From positions 147,903 through 172,715 of the forward strand of contig NW_005199684.1 of the NCBI RefSeq assembly GCF_000372725.1: a DNA stretch of 24,813 bases, in the 5' to 3' direction. The notes beneath the pieces are model-generated. The model did no database searches. It saw nothing but the letters and a program-made list of their open reading frames with translations, and was not told the origin of the DNA. The translations under genes were made by a program, and so were the position numbers. Positions 1 through 8,643 of this stretch are shown here, piece by piece (position 1 is the stretch's first letter; each line of letters starts with the position of its first letter). Origin of the DNA: Emiliania huxleyi CCMP1516 (taxonomy: Eukaryota > Haptophyta > Isochrysidales > Noelaerhabdaceae).

Positions 1-247
1 CTTTACAGCCCTTCTGGGGTCGCCGGCCTTTCCAACACTGGGGAGAGCTGTCATGGTTCTTTAGACGGAAGGCGGCCTGTGGGCCTTTCCAGTTCCGCTG
101 CGAGCGCTCAAACGAACCTCCTTCGGGCAAGGCAAACTCAGATCACTGATTGCGCGGTCGTGCCCGGTTCCGCGAGCTGCGTATCTAAACCAGACCCCCC
201 GGGGAAGGTGGCACGAAGCGTCGACCGGCAGGGGTTGGTTGTCCCGC
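1..247. other. Left edge, no gene called; probable intron of the DNA2-like gene
   Basis: On the minus strand the DNA2-like reading frame runs through the ELKTGR motif and loses family resemblance after the sequence that reads SNSNDHQ. A GC donor (CCACCAG|GCGGGAC) sits there, so 1-247 is probably intron, with the next exon outside the window. In DNA2 proteins an alpha-helical strand with a catalytic Tyr should follow directly, and it is absent here. The other open frames in this stretch have no recognisable content. Confidence 0.4.
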
Positions 248-3200
248 CTGGTGGTCGTTGCTGTTCGAGGGTGTGCGGCGCCCCGTCTTGAGCTCGAACG
301 GCAGCAGCGCCCGCGACGCGCCGCACCCGCCGGGCGAGTCGAGCTCGGCGGAGAGGACGGCGTCGAGGGTGCCTTTGAGGCCGAAGGTGTACGACGTGAG
401 CGCGTGCTCCGACGCAACCACCCCGCTCAGCCGCAGCCGAGTCGGCAGCCCGCCGGGCGGCGGCGGCGGCGGCGCGGGCGCGGGCGCGGCGGGTGCGGCG
501 GCGGAAGCAGCGGCGGCGGAAGCGGCGGCGAGGGCCCCGAACCCGCCCATCGCCCGTGCCTGCTGGCCGTGGTTTGGCGCGAGCGGCACGGCGGCACGAC
601 CGCTCGGGAGCGGGACAGGCGAGGCGCGGCCGGCGAGGCCGTGCTGCCCCCGCTGGTGCCGCTGCTGGTGCTGCTGGTGCTGCTGGTGCTGCTGGTGCTG
701 CTGGTGCTGCTGGTGCTGCTGGTGCTGCTGGTGCTGCTGGTGCTGCTGGTGCTGCTGGTGCTGCGGCTGGTGCTGGTGCTGCTGGTGCTGCTGGTGCTGG
801 TGCTGCGGCGGCGGCGGGAAGAAGTCGTTGGCCCAGGCGGCGAGGTCGCCGTACGCCTGCGGCAGCTCCTTCACTGTTGACCATGCGTTGTGTGTGGACT
901 ACAGTGTGGTCTCGTCCTCCGTCGACGCCTGCCGCAGCTCCTTGGCAGCGAGGAAGTGTCTAGGAAGTGTCCAGAAAGTGTCTAGGAAGTGTCTAGGAAG
1001 TGTCTCACCTGCCGCAGCTCCTTGGCAGCGTCGGGGCAGCGGTCTGGCGACTCCGACTGCAGCATGAGCAGCTCCGGCAAGTGCCTAGGACCGAGTCAAC
1101 GAGAGGACCGCTCCGTCCTCTCACTCCCTCACCTTCCGCAGGGGCAGAGCTCCGGCAACTGCCTCTGCAGCACGCGGCCGACGACCGCATCGCACTCTCC
1201 CGCGCCGGCCGGGGCAGCGCCGCCGCCGCAGCCGCCGCCGGCCGGCCCCGGCGCCTGCGCGCCCGCCTGCGCGCCCGCCTGCGCGCCCGCCCTGCGCGCA
1301 AAGATGTGCTCGGCGACCTCGTGCTTCATCGCGCCGAGGATCAGGTTGGCCGACAGCTCCGCGCCGCCCCGCCGCACGCGGGACAAGACCACCTTGCGCG
1401 CGCAGCCACACGAGCCGCCAACCTAGAGGAGCGTCTCACTCTCCACGCTCTCTCGGCAATCTCGGACAGCCTCGCACAATCTCGGACAGTCTCGCCAACC
1501 TGCGTGCCGGTGAGGAGCGTCTCCGGCCGCAGCACGAGCAGCGCGCCGCACCTACTCGGACAATCTCGGGCTCATCTCGGGCTCAGCTCGGCTGATCTCG
1601 GCTCATCTCGGACAATCTCGGCTCATCTCGGCTCATCTCGGCTCATCTCGGCTCATCTCGGCTCATCTCGGCTGATCTCGGCTCATCTCGCGCCAGCGGG
1701 AGAGGACGCCGCACGACCAGTGCAGGGCGCCGCCGCAGCCGCAGCCGCGCAGAGAGCCGATGACGTGCACGCGGTCGCCTTGGCGGGCGGGCGTGTCTGC
1801 CCACTCGTCCTCAAGCCTCAGGTGCAGTCCGGCCATCGGCAGCGCCATCTCGCCCTCGTCCTGCGGGGGGGCCGCCTCCTCCCCGTCCGGCAGCAGCACC
1901 TGCGGGGGCGTGTCGTGGACGTGTCGTGGACAAGTCACCATCCCTCGCCCTCCCCGTCCGGCGGCAGCACCAGCCATGTGCACGGCCCTTCGCGCCGCAC
2001 CTGCAGCGTGGGAAGGAGGGGAGGGGAAGGGGGGGGGGGGGGGGTGCCGGGCGGGAAAGGTGAAAGGGAAAGGGAGGTGGGAGGGGGGGAGGGGGGGGGG
2101 GGGTTGAGAGGCAGGGGGAGAGGTGAGAGGGAGAGCGCGGGTGAGGTGGGAGGCAGAAGCACCTCCAGCACCGCCGCACTCACAACGCTTCCGGGGTACT
2201 CGCCAACAGCGGTGAGGCCGTCAACAGGGGCCGTGATGCTGCCGCCCGCGCCCCGCGCTGCCGCGCCCCGCGCTGCCGCACCCGTGCTGCTGCCGCCCCG
2301 CGCGGCTGCGCCCGTGCTGCTGCCGCCCGCGCCGCCACCCGCGCCGCAACCGGCCACGGGCAGCGGCGGCGCAGCCGCGACTGCCTCTGGCGGCGGCGGA
2401 GCTCGCGCGACCGCCTGCGGGGGCGTGTCGTGGACGTGTCGTGGACATGTCACCATCCCTCGCCCTCCCCGTCCGGCGGCAACTGCCTCTGGCGGCGGCG
2501 GAGCGGGCGCGGCTGGCGGCGGCAGCGGCGGCGCAGCCTCCTCGCGCGGCCGCAGCGGCCCCTCGGCCCGAGCAGGCTGCTCCTGGTCCCGCTCCGGGCG
2601 CCCGCCGCCGGTCTTGTCGACGATGAGCTGGATGAGCGTCGCCTGGGAGAGAGGGGGGGGGAGGTGGAGGGGGGCGAGGGGGGGGGGGCATCGGGAGAGA
2701 GGGCTCTGGCTGTAGGAGAGGTAGGAGCGTCGCCTTGACGTCGTCTGCGTCGTCCGCCTGGCGCAAGCAGAGCTCGGCTCACCTCGGGGCCATCTCGGGG
2801 CCATCTCGGGGCCATCTCGGGGCCATCTCGGGGCCATCTCGGGGCCATCTCGGGGCCATCTCGGGTGATCTTGGGGTGACGTCGGGTCACCTCTGGGTCA
2901 TCTCGGGGTGATCTCGCGTCATCTCGGGGTGATCTCGCGTCATCTCGGGGTGATCTCGCGTCGGCCGCCTCCTCGAGCTTGCCCCTCTCCACGCCCGCCT
3001 CCCTGGCGCGCTTCTTGAGCGCCGACGGTTTCATGCCCCCCAGCTCCGCGCGCAGCAGCCTCCCCACCACCACCCCACCACCCCCCCCCTCTGCAGCAGC
3101 AGGCGACGGCCGCAGGGGCGAACAACACGCCCCGAGCGGCGGCGGCGGCAAAGCTGCCGCCATCTGCGAAGGCCCACTGCGCCTCCCCTGCCCTGCGGCG

Positions 3201-4288
3201 GCGGCGGCTGCGGCGGCGGCGGCGGCAGGAGCAGCCGCCGCCGCTGCCACAGGAGCGGCGGCGGTGAGGTCGGCGGCGGTGAGGTCGGCGGCGGCGTGGT
3301 CGGCGGCGGCTGCCGCGGCCCGCGGGATCCGAGCTCCGTCTAGCCTCGCGCCCTGCCCCGCCGCCCGCCCGGTCGCCTGCCCCGCCGCCGCCTCGACAGC
3401 CTCGGCGGCGTCCGCGGCGTCCGCGGTCTCCAAGGCCTCGACAGCCGCCCCAGCGAGCGAGCGCGAGCGCTTCCCCGCCGCGCGAGAGCCAACCGGGCGG
3501 AGGGAGGAGGCGGCGGGCGGCGGAGGCGGGCGCGGCGGCGCGTCCCGCAGGTCGCCGGCGGAGCTCGACTGGATGTCCGTCAGGATGGACTCGAGCAGAT
3601 CCTCCACCGGCGGCGCGGCGGCGGGCGCCCCCTTTGGGCCCGCCGCTGCCGGCTGCACCTCCCGCCGCATGCAGTCGAGCAAGGACGGCGACGAGGCCGA
3701 CACGCCCCCCTGCGCGCGCGGAGAGTGCGGGATCGGCGACGGGCGATCTTGGGCAGAGTCGGGCGGCGACGGGCGGCGGCGGCGAGAGAGGTGGGCGGGG
3801 GGGCGGGGGGCGGCGGCGGCGGCGGAGGCGGCGGTGGCGGCGGAGCACACCGATTCAGCCCCAGGTTCAGCAGCCAAGCGCTGCCGCCGTTTCTTGCCAC
3901 GGTTGAGCAGGTGGAGGACCGCGCTCACCTGCTTGTTGTTGCTGCCGCCCGACGCCGGCGGCTCGGCGGGCGGAGCCGCCGCCGGGGCGCGAGGCGGGCG
4001 CACAGGATGCGCCGCGCGCTTTACCTTTTGGGGGTCGCAAAAGTTCCACCGGATCGGCTGCTCCGGCGACATGCCCGGCGACAGTGCTTCGACGATCGGC
4101 GCGGGCTCCCCCACCGGCACCGGCACCAGCGGCGCCGCCGTTTCGCCGCTGGCGCCAGTGTTTTGCGGGCGCTCGGCCAGGCCCGGCGATCGCACGCCCG
4201 CGGGCCAGCTGAGCTTGGTCTGGACCTTCTGCTTCGGCGACCGCGCGGGAGGCGGGAGTGGCGCCTTCTTCTTCTTCTTGGAGAGCAT
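248..4288 (-). CDS. DNA2: DNA2-like nuclease-helicase, N-terminal and nuclease part (3' end outside window)
   Basis: DNA2 trims 5' flaps in Okazaki fragments and resects broken or stalled forks in the nucleus. The proposed exons, in sense order, are 4288-2969, 2757-2734, 2642-2487, 2414-2163, 2000-1971, 1899-1715, 1551-1500, 1422-1163, 1084-1009 and 856-248. Joined, they keep one frame of about 988 codons. The first ~440 residues are disordered (Pro/Ala-rich, basic start MLSKKKKK). Residues ~430-465 form a small helical motif, MKPSALKKRAREAG...DDADDVKATLIQLI, spread over three exons. From ~580 the DNA2 family fold is clear: DEWADTP...GDRVHVIG, LLVLRPETLLTGTQVGGSC with the first Fe-S cysteine, ARKVVLSRV, ILGAMKHEVAEHIF, YGDLAAWANDFF, then YTFGLKGTLD and LLPFELKTGR with the catalytic Asp, Glu and Lys. 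A Gln/His repeat sits in a variable loop of the nuclease. The ATG at 4288 is the first in frame. A further intron at 3710-3928 is possible. The remaining Fe-S cysteines and the helicase would be off-window. Confidence 0.85.
652..806 (-). repeat. 9-bp coding minisatellite, Gln/His tract in the nuclease domain
   Basis: On the plus strand the unit CTGCTGGTG is repeated about fifteen times with small variations. In the DNA2-like frame it reads His-Gln-Gln repeated (HQQHQQ...), between the WANDFF segment and the first catalytic strand. In human DNA2 this stretch is also a loop of low conservation, so the expansion is probably tolerated. The other frames read poly-Ala-Pro or Leu-Val runs and are not supported. 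Confidence 0.9.
857..1008 (-). other. Intron with 11-bp tandem repeats between duplicated exon sequence
   Basis: The sense donor is CGGCAG|GTGAGAC and the acceptor GCCGCAG|GCGTACG. The interior holds about five copies of an 11-bp unit (plus strand AGGAAGTGTCT) at 950-1006. This block lies between two identical 23-bp copies of coding sequence, at 928-950 and 1008-1030, and a third, 15/16 identical, is at 856-871 at the acceptor. Using the acceptor next to the second copy (929) would put a stop codon in frame, so 857 is the better choice. Confidence 0.75.
1085..1162 (-). other. GC-AG intron flanked by a 17-bp direct repeat
   Basis: The sense donor is CAGAG|GCAGTT and the acceptor CCTAG|GCACTT. 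Seventeen bases straddling each border match at 16 positions (1070-1086 and 1148-1164). An internal GTGAGG donor at 1132 would give a 48-nt intron and ten extra residues in the same frame, so alternative splicing or a weaker model is possible. Confidence 0.65.
1423..1499 (-). other. Intron flanked by a 9-bp direct repeat
   Basis: The sense donor is ACGCAG|GTTGGCGAG and the acceptor CTCTAG|GTTGGCGGC. The 9-bp sequence AGGTTGGCG is present at both ends (1416-1424 and 1493-1501). The interior contains degenerate CCGAGATTG and CCGAGACTG-like units. Removing it joins TLLTGTQ to VGGSCGCARK, the expected DNA2 order. Confidence 0.8.
1552..1714 (-). other. Intron filled with a 10-bp tandem repeat, 8-bp flanking repeat
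   Basis: The sense donor is TGGTC|GTGCGGCGTCC and the acceptor GAGTAG|GTGCGGCGCG, with GTGCGGCG at both borders (1544-1551 and 1707-1714). The interior, about 1560-1690, is a run of the 10-bp unit CCGAGATGAG (plus strand CTCATCTCGG) with a few variants. Removal joins HWS to CGALLVLRPE in frame. Confidence 0.8.
1900..1970 (-). other. Twin intron copy 1 (71 nt), 22-bp flanking repeat
   Basis: The sense intron runs from GTGCTGCCGCC to CCCCGCAG. Its first 22 bases match the first 22 bases of the following exon at 21 positions (1949-1970 and 1878-1899). The remaining sequence, with GTCCACGACAC repeated, is nearly identical to the intron at 2415-2486 (64 of 65 bases). Removal keeps the frame (CTWL|VLLPDGEE). 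Confidence 0.75.
2001..2162 (-). other. Pyrimidine-rich intron of the DNA2-like gene
   Basis: The sense donor is CTGGAG|GTGCTTC and the acceptor GCTGCAG|GTGCGGC; the hexamer AGGTGC is shared by both borders. The sense strand is almost all C and T, with two long C runs (plus-strand G runs at about 2031-2043 and 2088-2103). Removal joins SAAVLE to VRREGPCTWL. Confidence 0.7.
2415..2486 (-). other. Twin intron copy 2 (72 nt), GC-AG
   Basis: The sense donor is CCAGAG|GCAGTTGCC and the acceptor CCCGCAG|GCGGTCG. Apart from the first 6-7 bases it equals the intron at 1900-1970 with one mismatch. It even carries the CCGGACGGGGAGG segment, which in copy 1 duplicates the neighbouring exon but has no counterpart in the exon after copy 2. 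Confidence 0.7.
2643..2733 (-). other. GC-AG intron flanked by an 11-bp direct repeat
   Basis: The sense donor is GTCAAG|GCGACGCTCC and the acceptor CTCCCAG|GCGACGCTCA. AGGCGACGCTC is present at both borders (2634-2644 and 2725-2735). The sense interior is C/T-rich. Removal joins DDVK to ATLIQLIVDK, completing the helical motif. Confidence 0.75.
2758..2968 (-). other. GC-AG intron with 11-bp tandem repeats, 13-bp flanking repeat
   Basis: The sense donor is GAGGAG|GCGGCCGACGC and the acceptor GCGCCAG|GCGGACGACGC; 12 of 13 bases match across the borders (2747-2759 and 2958-2970). The interior has about seven copies of an 11-bp unit (plus strand ATCTCGGGGCC) and then CATCTCGGGGTGATCTCGCG repeats. 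The core CCGAGATG is shared with the introns at 1423-1499 (degenerate) and 1552-1714. Confidence 0.75.
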
Positions 4289-4584
4289 GGGAGGCGGCAC
4301 GTCTCTAAGCCATCGGCGAAGGTCGCTGGCTCCCGTCAAGGCGCGAGCTCAAAAAAATCAAAGCATTCGTGTCGGGATTGTTCAATGGTGGCGAAAGAAG
4401 CCGCGAGAACAAGGGACCGCAGGCGGCGGCGTCACAGAACGAGGCAGAGGAGAGCGACGCGACAGAGGAAGAAGCGACAAGGGAGAGCACGACGAGAAGG
4501 GGGCGACCGCGAGGTGGCACGAAGGTTGCAGCGAGAATCGGAGAGAGACTGCGAAGAGAGATAGGAAGAGGCAGACTCCCTAGT

Positions 4585-4697
4585 GTGGGCGACGGCTAGC
4601 GCACCACACACCTCTCCTTAAAATCCCTGTGTGGTGGCGGCGTGCCGTCCTCCCATCCCTCCCTTGGGCTGTCTGTTTTCTTTCTTTCTTTCAATGG
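4585..4697 (-). repeat. Shared upstream module, copy 1
   Basis: About 110 bp here recur at 24153-24267 in the same orientation with few changes. They hold a short inverted repeat (CACCACACA / TGTGTGGTG around CTCCTTAAAATCCC) followed by CCCATCCCTCCCTTGGG and a T/C tract. The last part also occurs, inverted, at 21176-21207. Copy 1 lies about 300 bp upstream of the DNA2-like start codon. Relative to the gene each copy reads AAGAAAA...GACA..CCCAAGGGAGGGATGGG. It may be a promoter/5'UTR module or a dispersed element. Confidence 0.7.
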
Positions 4698-5106
4698 TGT
4701 GTCGAGTGGCGAGGGAGCGCGCTAGTTAGTCGCGCTCAGCTGTGGCGCCAGGGGTGCGGTGATGAGCGTCCGGCCAACCAAGCCTCTCATTAGTGCGTAG
4801 GAATCCGATGTCGAGGGCGCTGGCTTCGTGCTGGGCGGCCCCCCATGAAGAAATCCTGGCTCCAATTAAGTAATCTCGGCGATACCCGCTGCGCCCCATG
4901 CGAGATCGTACAAATCGGGTATGTTCGTATGAAAAACGGTACCTCGCTCGCTTTTCGGTTACAACTCGGGAATGCGTGCGTGCCTCTCCCCCCCTCACTG
5001 AGCCTGCCGCCCCGAGGCTCGCACAAGCAGATCGCGTGCCTGCTCACACGTTCAATGCCGCCCGCTCACAGGTGGGACCACATTGAGGGCGGGCGCTCTC
5101 GCTACG
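4698..5106. other. Intergenic region upstream of the mosaic surface protein gene
   Basis: This stretch separates the shared module from the plus-strand gene starting at 5107. It is less GC-rich than the coding parts. I see no clear TATA box, tRNA or conserved reading frame; short open frames in it have no recognisable content. Confidence 0.5.
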
Positions 5107-8100
5107 ATGACGCTCAGTGCACTCGCTACTGCGCTCCTTCCAGCGACCCCACCTCAACCACCGGCACCGGCCTGCCCGCTGTATGATGCATACAGTGGCA
5201 GGCGAGGAGACGAAGCGAGCACGGACAGCCGTCTCGGCGCTGTCCTGCAGTACGCCACGCCGGAGCTGTGCATGCAGCGCTGCAGCGCTGAGCCCGAGTG
5301 CGCATGCGTTCAACTCGACACCACCGCTGACTGCTACATGCTTCGATCCGCTGCATGTCGCGACCCGTCCTCGCTGCCACGTGATGAGTACTACAGCGTG
5401 TACGTCAAGACTGCTTGCGGCGATGCGCCAGACGTGTGGACTCGGCGCGCCCTTCCCGCCGACCCGATGCCACCGCAGCCCGATTCGCTGCTGCCACAGG
5501 TAATCGTAGCTCGGCGGCCTGGGACGATTACCTGGTGGCCGCCGGTGGCACAGAGCACCTCCTCAGAGCCGAGCTTGGCTAGTATGCTCTTACGGCGCTC
5601 GCTGGATGCCTCATCGATTGCGGACACGCCGCTGCCGCCGGAGCCGCTGTCGCTGGAGCCACTCCCGCTGCCGCCTGAGCCAATACGCCGCCGCCTGAGC
5701 GAATTCGCTGACAAGCCGGCCCTACAGACTGCGGTCGACCTGTGGTGCACCAACGAGCCGGCCGCTCTGGCGGCGTACGGCCACATCTCGGGCTGGGACG
5801 TAAGCGCGATCACCGACATGAGCATGCTCTTCTGCGCTTATTCACCTTCGTGGTCACCTTCGTGGTGCGCGGTTAACGGCGGCGGCTCCACGACCGGCAA
5901 GGACACGTGCAACCCCGACATCTCGGCGTGGAACATGTCGGCGGCCACCGACATGAGATACATGTTCCGCGGCGCCTCCTCCTTCGACCAGGACATCGGG
6001 TCGTGGGACGTGTCGGCCGCCACCGACATGAGCTACATGTTCTACGGCGCCTCCTCCTTCGACCAGAACATCGGGTCGTGGGACGTGTCGGCGGCCACCG
6101 ACATGAGATACATGTTCTACGGCGCCTCCTCCTTCGACCAGAACATCGGGTCGTGGGACGTGTCGGCCGTCACCGACATGACCTGGATGTTTGAGAGCGC
6201 CTCCCTCAGCGACTGCAACAAGGCGCTCATCCACGCCGGCTTCGACGCTCAGACGAGCGCGTGGCCCTACTCGTGGGGCTCACTAGAGTGCCCCTCGCCC
6301 CCGTCCCTGCCACTGCTGCCGTCGTCGCCGCCTGCGAGTCCGCTGCTGCCACCTCCACCCCCGCCTCTGCCGCCGCCGCCACTTCCGCCTCCGAGCCCCC
6401 CCCCGCCGCTACCACCCCCGAGCCCGCCGCCACCGCGGCTGCCACCGCCTTCACCGCCCCCGCCTCCGCCCGACGAGCCCGACCCTAATTGGAGGCGCAT
6501 CACCTGCCCGGTGATGAGCGCCCTCGTCAAGAACGGAGACCTGGTGCCCAGCCCGGCGGGCCTGATCACCAAGCAGCAGACGTTTGACGCCCTGCTCCGC
6601 GTCGGCATCTCGGAAAAGGTGGCTACGGAGACCACGGATGCCAACTTTGACCACATCGACTCGCTCGACCTCAACGTCTTCCGGATGAACACCGTCAAGA
6701 CTTTCGGCACCCCCGACCCTCCCGGTCCGTCGGAGCACTTTCGCAGCACGGGCATCAGGGACCGCCTCCAGCCCAGCTCGGGTGCGTACAACATCTTTGA
6801 ACGTTGCGCCGACTTTGACGGCACCGCCGGCGAGTTTAGCAGCGACGACATTGTGAAGTGCGCAAACCTCATCTGGGACCACGAGACCTGCTGCGACTTC
6901 GGCACATTCCCACCAAAGCTCCGGTCCAACGACGTCCTGGAGAGCAAGCGCCCTCCCACTTGCGGGCCCACCGACTCCGGTCTCTCCGGCTGCGACCCCG
7001 ACGACCCTTCCTTGGACCAGACACCCTGCTGCCGCTCGCAGCTGCACGGCGCGATCAACTTCATGTTTCAAGAGTTTGGCACGCCGACCGGCGAGGAGGC
7101 TCACATGTCCACCACCGACATGAAGAAGCTGTGGCTCGAGGCGGAGTACCCGCCCGACTTCATAGCGCGGTCTCCTCGCAACTGCGTCGATACCGCCGAT
7201 CCTAGCGCCGCAGGATGCCAGCTGTGCCTCGACGAGGTGCCAACCACCGGCCCGGGCGGACTACCAGTGACAGCCGCGACCTCGACCGAGGCTCAGCGCT
7301 ACTGCCGCTGCCTCGCGTCCAAGCAGCTGAGCGCGCACGAGCTCGACTCCATTCCCGAGCACACCTCTCTTGAGTGCTCCAAGGATCCGATGGTCTATGC
7401 CAACGTGACGCTGACCGATAGACGCCGAGCTCTCTCCGAACTCACACGCCCACGCGAGCTGTTCGATAGCGCGGCCGACGGTGCTGCGCTCCGGAACCTC
7501 CTCTCCTCCTTCTACCAGTCCAGAGGCCTAGCTTATGATGACGTGGATGTGCTGATCACCTCGCAGACACCATCCACGTACTCTGTGCGCCTGGCCACCT
7601 CAAGGAGTGACGCTGTCTACCTGGCGTACTCGATTCGCGTGGATTTGAGGAGCTTCGCGCAAGAGACGGAGGCGCCAATTGATATCACTGCCGTCACCGT
7701 GAGCGACGACCTTCGACTCAACGGCTGTGGACAATTTTGCGAGGCGCAAGGGTCGTTTCTCAGAGGCTTCGTGCCTCGGCGACCGCCCCCCCCCTCGCCG
7801 CCAGGCCCAGACGTTGACCCGTGCCTCAGGCCGTGCCTCCAAGGCACGTGTCAAGAGCTGAGCGCCTTTGCTACGTGCGATCAGCTCAGTGAAGTCGGAT
7901 GCGATTGCCACGGTTGTTGCGCCGAGAGCAGTACGCCGCCATCGCCGCCGCTCCCACTGCCTCCAGCGGGTCCACTTTTTCTTAGCAACCCGCGATTGTC
8001 GGCTGGCTCTACTGCTTTCGCCAAGCGGGTGCACACACTCGCCCCCGCGCTCCATACACAGCGTCGATACCGTGTGTGTCTCACTCACGACTCGTGCTCG

Positions 8101-8643
8101 CAGTTCTTGGCCAAGGTGAACGACGGCAACAGCAAGACCTTTGGCAAGAGCAAGAAGAACAAGAAGAACCCCTGGTTCTCCGCCAAGGCACCCAGCGTTC
8201 CTCGCGCCCTCTTCCCTTCTCTGGCACTTCAGCTGGCTCCTCCCGCGACACGTTAGGTCACCCTGGAAACTCAGCAGCCCGTCCGCTCCGTGACCGTCAC
8301 CCGGGACACCAAGAACAAGCCGTCAAAGGCGAAGAAGTATCTCGAGGGCTTCGAGGTCTGGGTCGGCAAGAAGGCTGGAGTAAAGGCAGTGAAGTGCGGC
8401 GGACCGTTCGTCTGGTCAAAAATCAAGAAGGGGCCAGTCACGACGCCGTGCGACGCTGCCAAGTCCAAGTGCGTGTGCCGCCGCCTTTTAGTCGCCACGC
8501 GCCTTACCAGTCCCCGTGTTAAAGGGGCCAGGCAGCAAATTCTTACCTCCCCCTCCCTGCCACGCGTCAGGCACCGCTACGTCACTGTCAGTCTCCCTGG
8601 CACCAGAAAAACTCTCGCGTTTGGCGAGATAGAGGTACGTTAG
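5107..8643 (+). CDS. Secreted mosaic protein: PAN-like, DUF285 repeats, Pro-rich, fucolectin-like end
   Basis: The start ATG at 5107 gives a weak signal peptide ([15 protein letters not shown]). Segments in order are: ~20-110, Cys-rich PAN/apple-like ([17 protein letters not shown]...CYML); ~200-390, DUF285/BspA-type repeats ([16 protein letters not shown], three near-identical 25-residue units); ~395-455, proline-rich spacer; ~460-760, unrecognised Cys-containing region starting [17 protein letters not shown], which faintly resembles family-2 peroxidases; ~900-930, [15 protein letters not shown]; then another proline spacer. The C-terminus reads [37 protein letters not shown] and [20 protein letters not shown], the pattern of eel fucolectin/F5/8C-like lectin domains. 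Completing it needs introns at 8188-8256 (GC-AG) and 8475-8570; without the first, translation stops at 8256. It is probably a cell-surface or wall glycoprotein with carbohydrate binding; this role is inferred. Confidence 0.8.
5930..6200 (+). repeat. 75-bp tandem coding repeats (DUF285)
   Basis: Three consecutive 75-bp units encode FDQ(D/N)[18 protein letters not shown], preceded and followed by more diverged units. The units are almost identical at the nucleotide level, which suggests recent duplication or gene conversion. Such repeats form a solenoid in BspA-like surface proteins. Confidence 0.9.
8188..8256 (+). other. GC-AG intron in the mosaic protein gene
   Basis: The donor is GCCAAG|GCACCCAG and the acceptor ACGTTAG|GTCACCC. 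The borders share AGG(T)CACCC. Removing it deletes an in-frame TAG and joins NPWFSAK to [17 protein letters not shown], the expected order of a fucolectin-like beta-sandwich. Confidence 0.7.
8475..8570 (+). other. Probable intron in the fucolectin-like domain
   Basis: The donor is TGCGT|GTGCCGCC and the acceptor GCGTCAG|GCACCGC. Removing the 96 nt joins AKSKCV to [10 protein letters not shown], which fits the family. The intron is a multiple of three without a stop, so retention would only add 32 residues and cannot be excluded. Confidence 0.5.

Noticed and set aside
138..884. Minus-strand Ala/Pro repeat frame overlapping the Gln/His tract
   Set aside because: It is the alternative reading of the same 9-bp repeat. 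Only the Gln/His frame is flanked by DNA2 motifs.
1560..1690. CRISPR-like array
   Set aside because: The repeats are 10 bp, directly abutting and without spacers, inside an intron of a eukaryotic gene.
1000..2715. Long plus-strand open frame (571 codons) over the DNA2-like gene
   Set aside because: It has no recognisable domains, runs through intron repeats and G runs, and opposes a minus-strand frame with clear DNA2 motifs. Long chance frames are expected at this GC content.
3710..3928. Additional intron in the first DNA2-like exon
   Set aside because: Good GTGAGC donor and CGCGCAG acceptor, but no direct repeat, no stop, and the frame is kept either way, so it cannot be decided from the sequence.
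2979..4583. Long plus-strand open frame antisense to the first DNA2-like exon
   Set aside because: Only low-complexity Ala/Gly/Arg sequence. The minus frame has an in-frame exon that joins correctly to the following exons.
4369..4599. Small plus-strand frame (Glu/Arg-rich)
   Set aside because: No ATG at its start, low-complexity charged composition, and it lies in the probable promoter of the DNA2-like gene.
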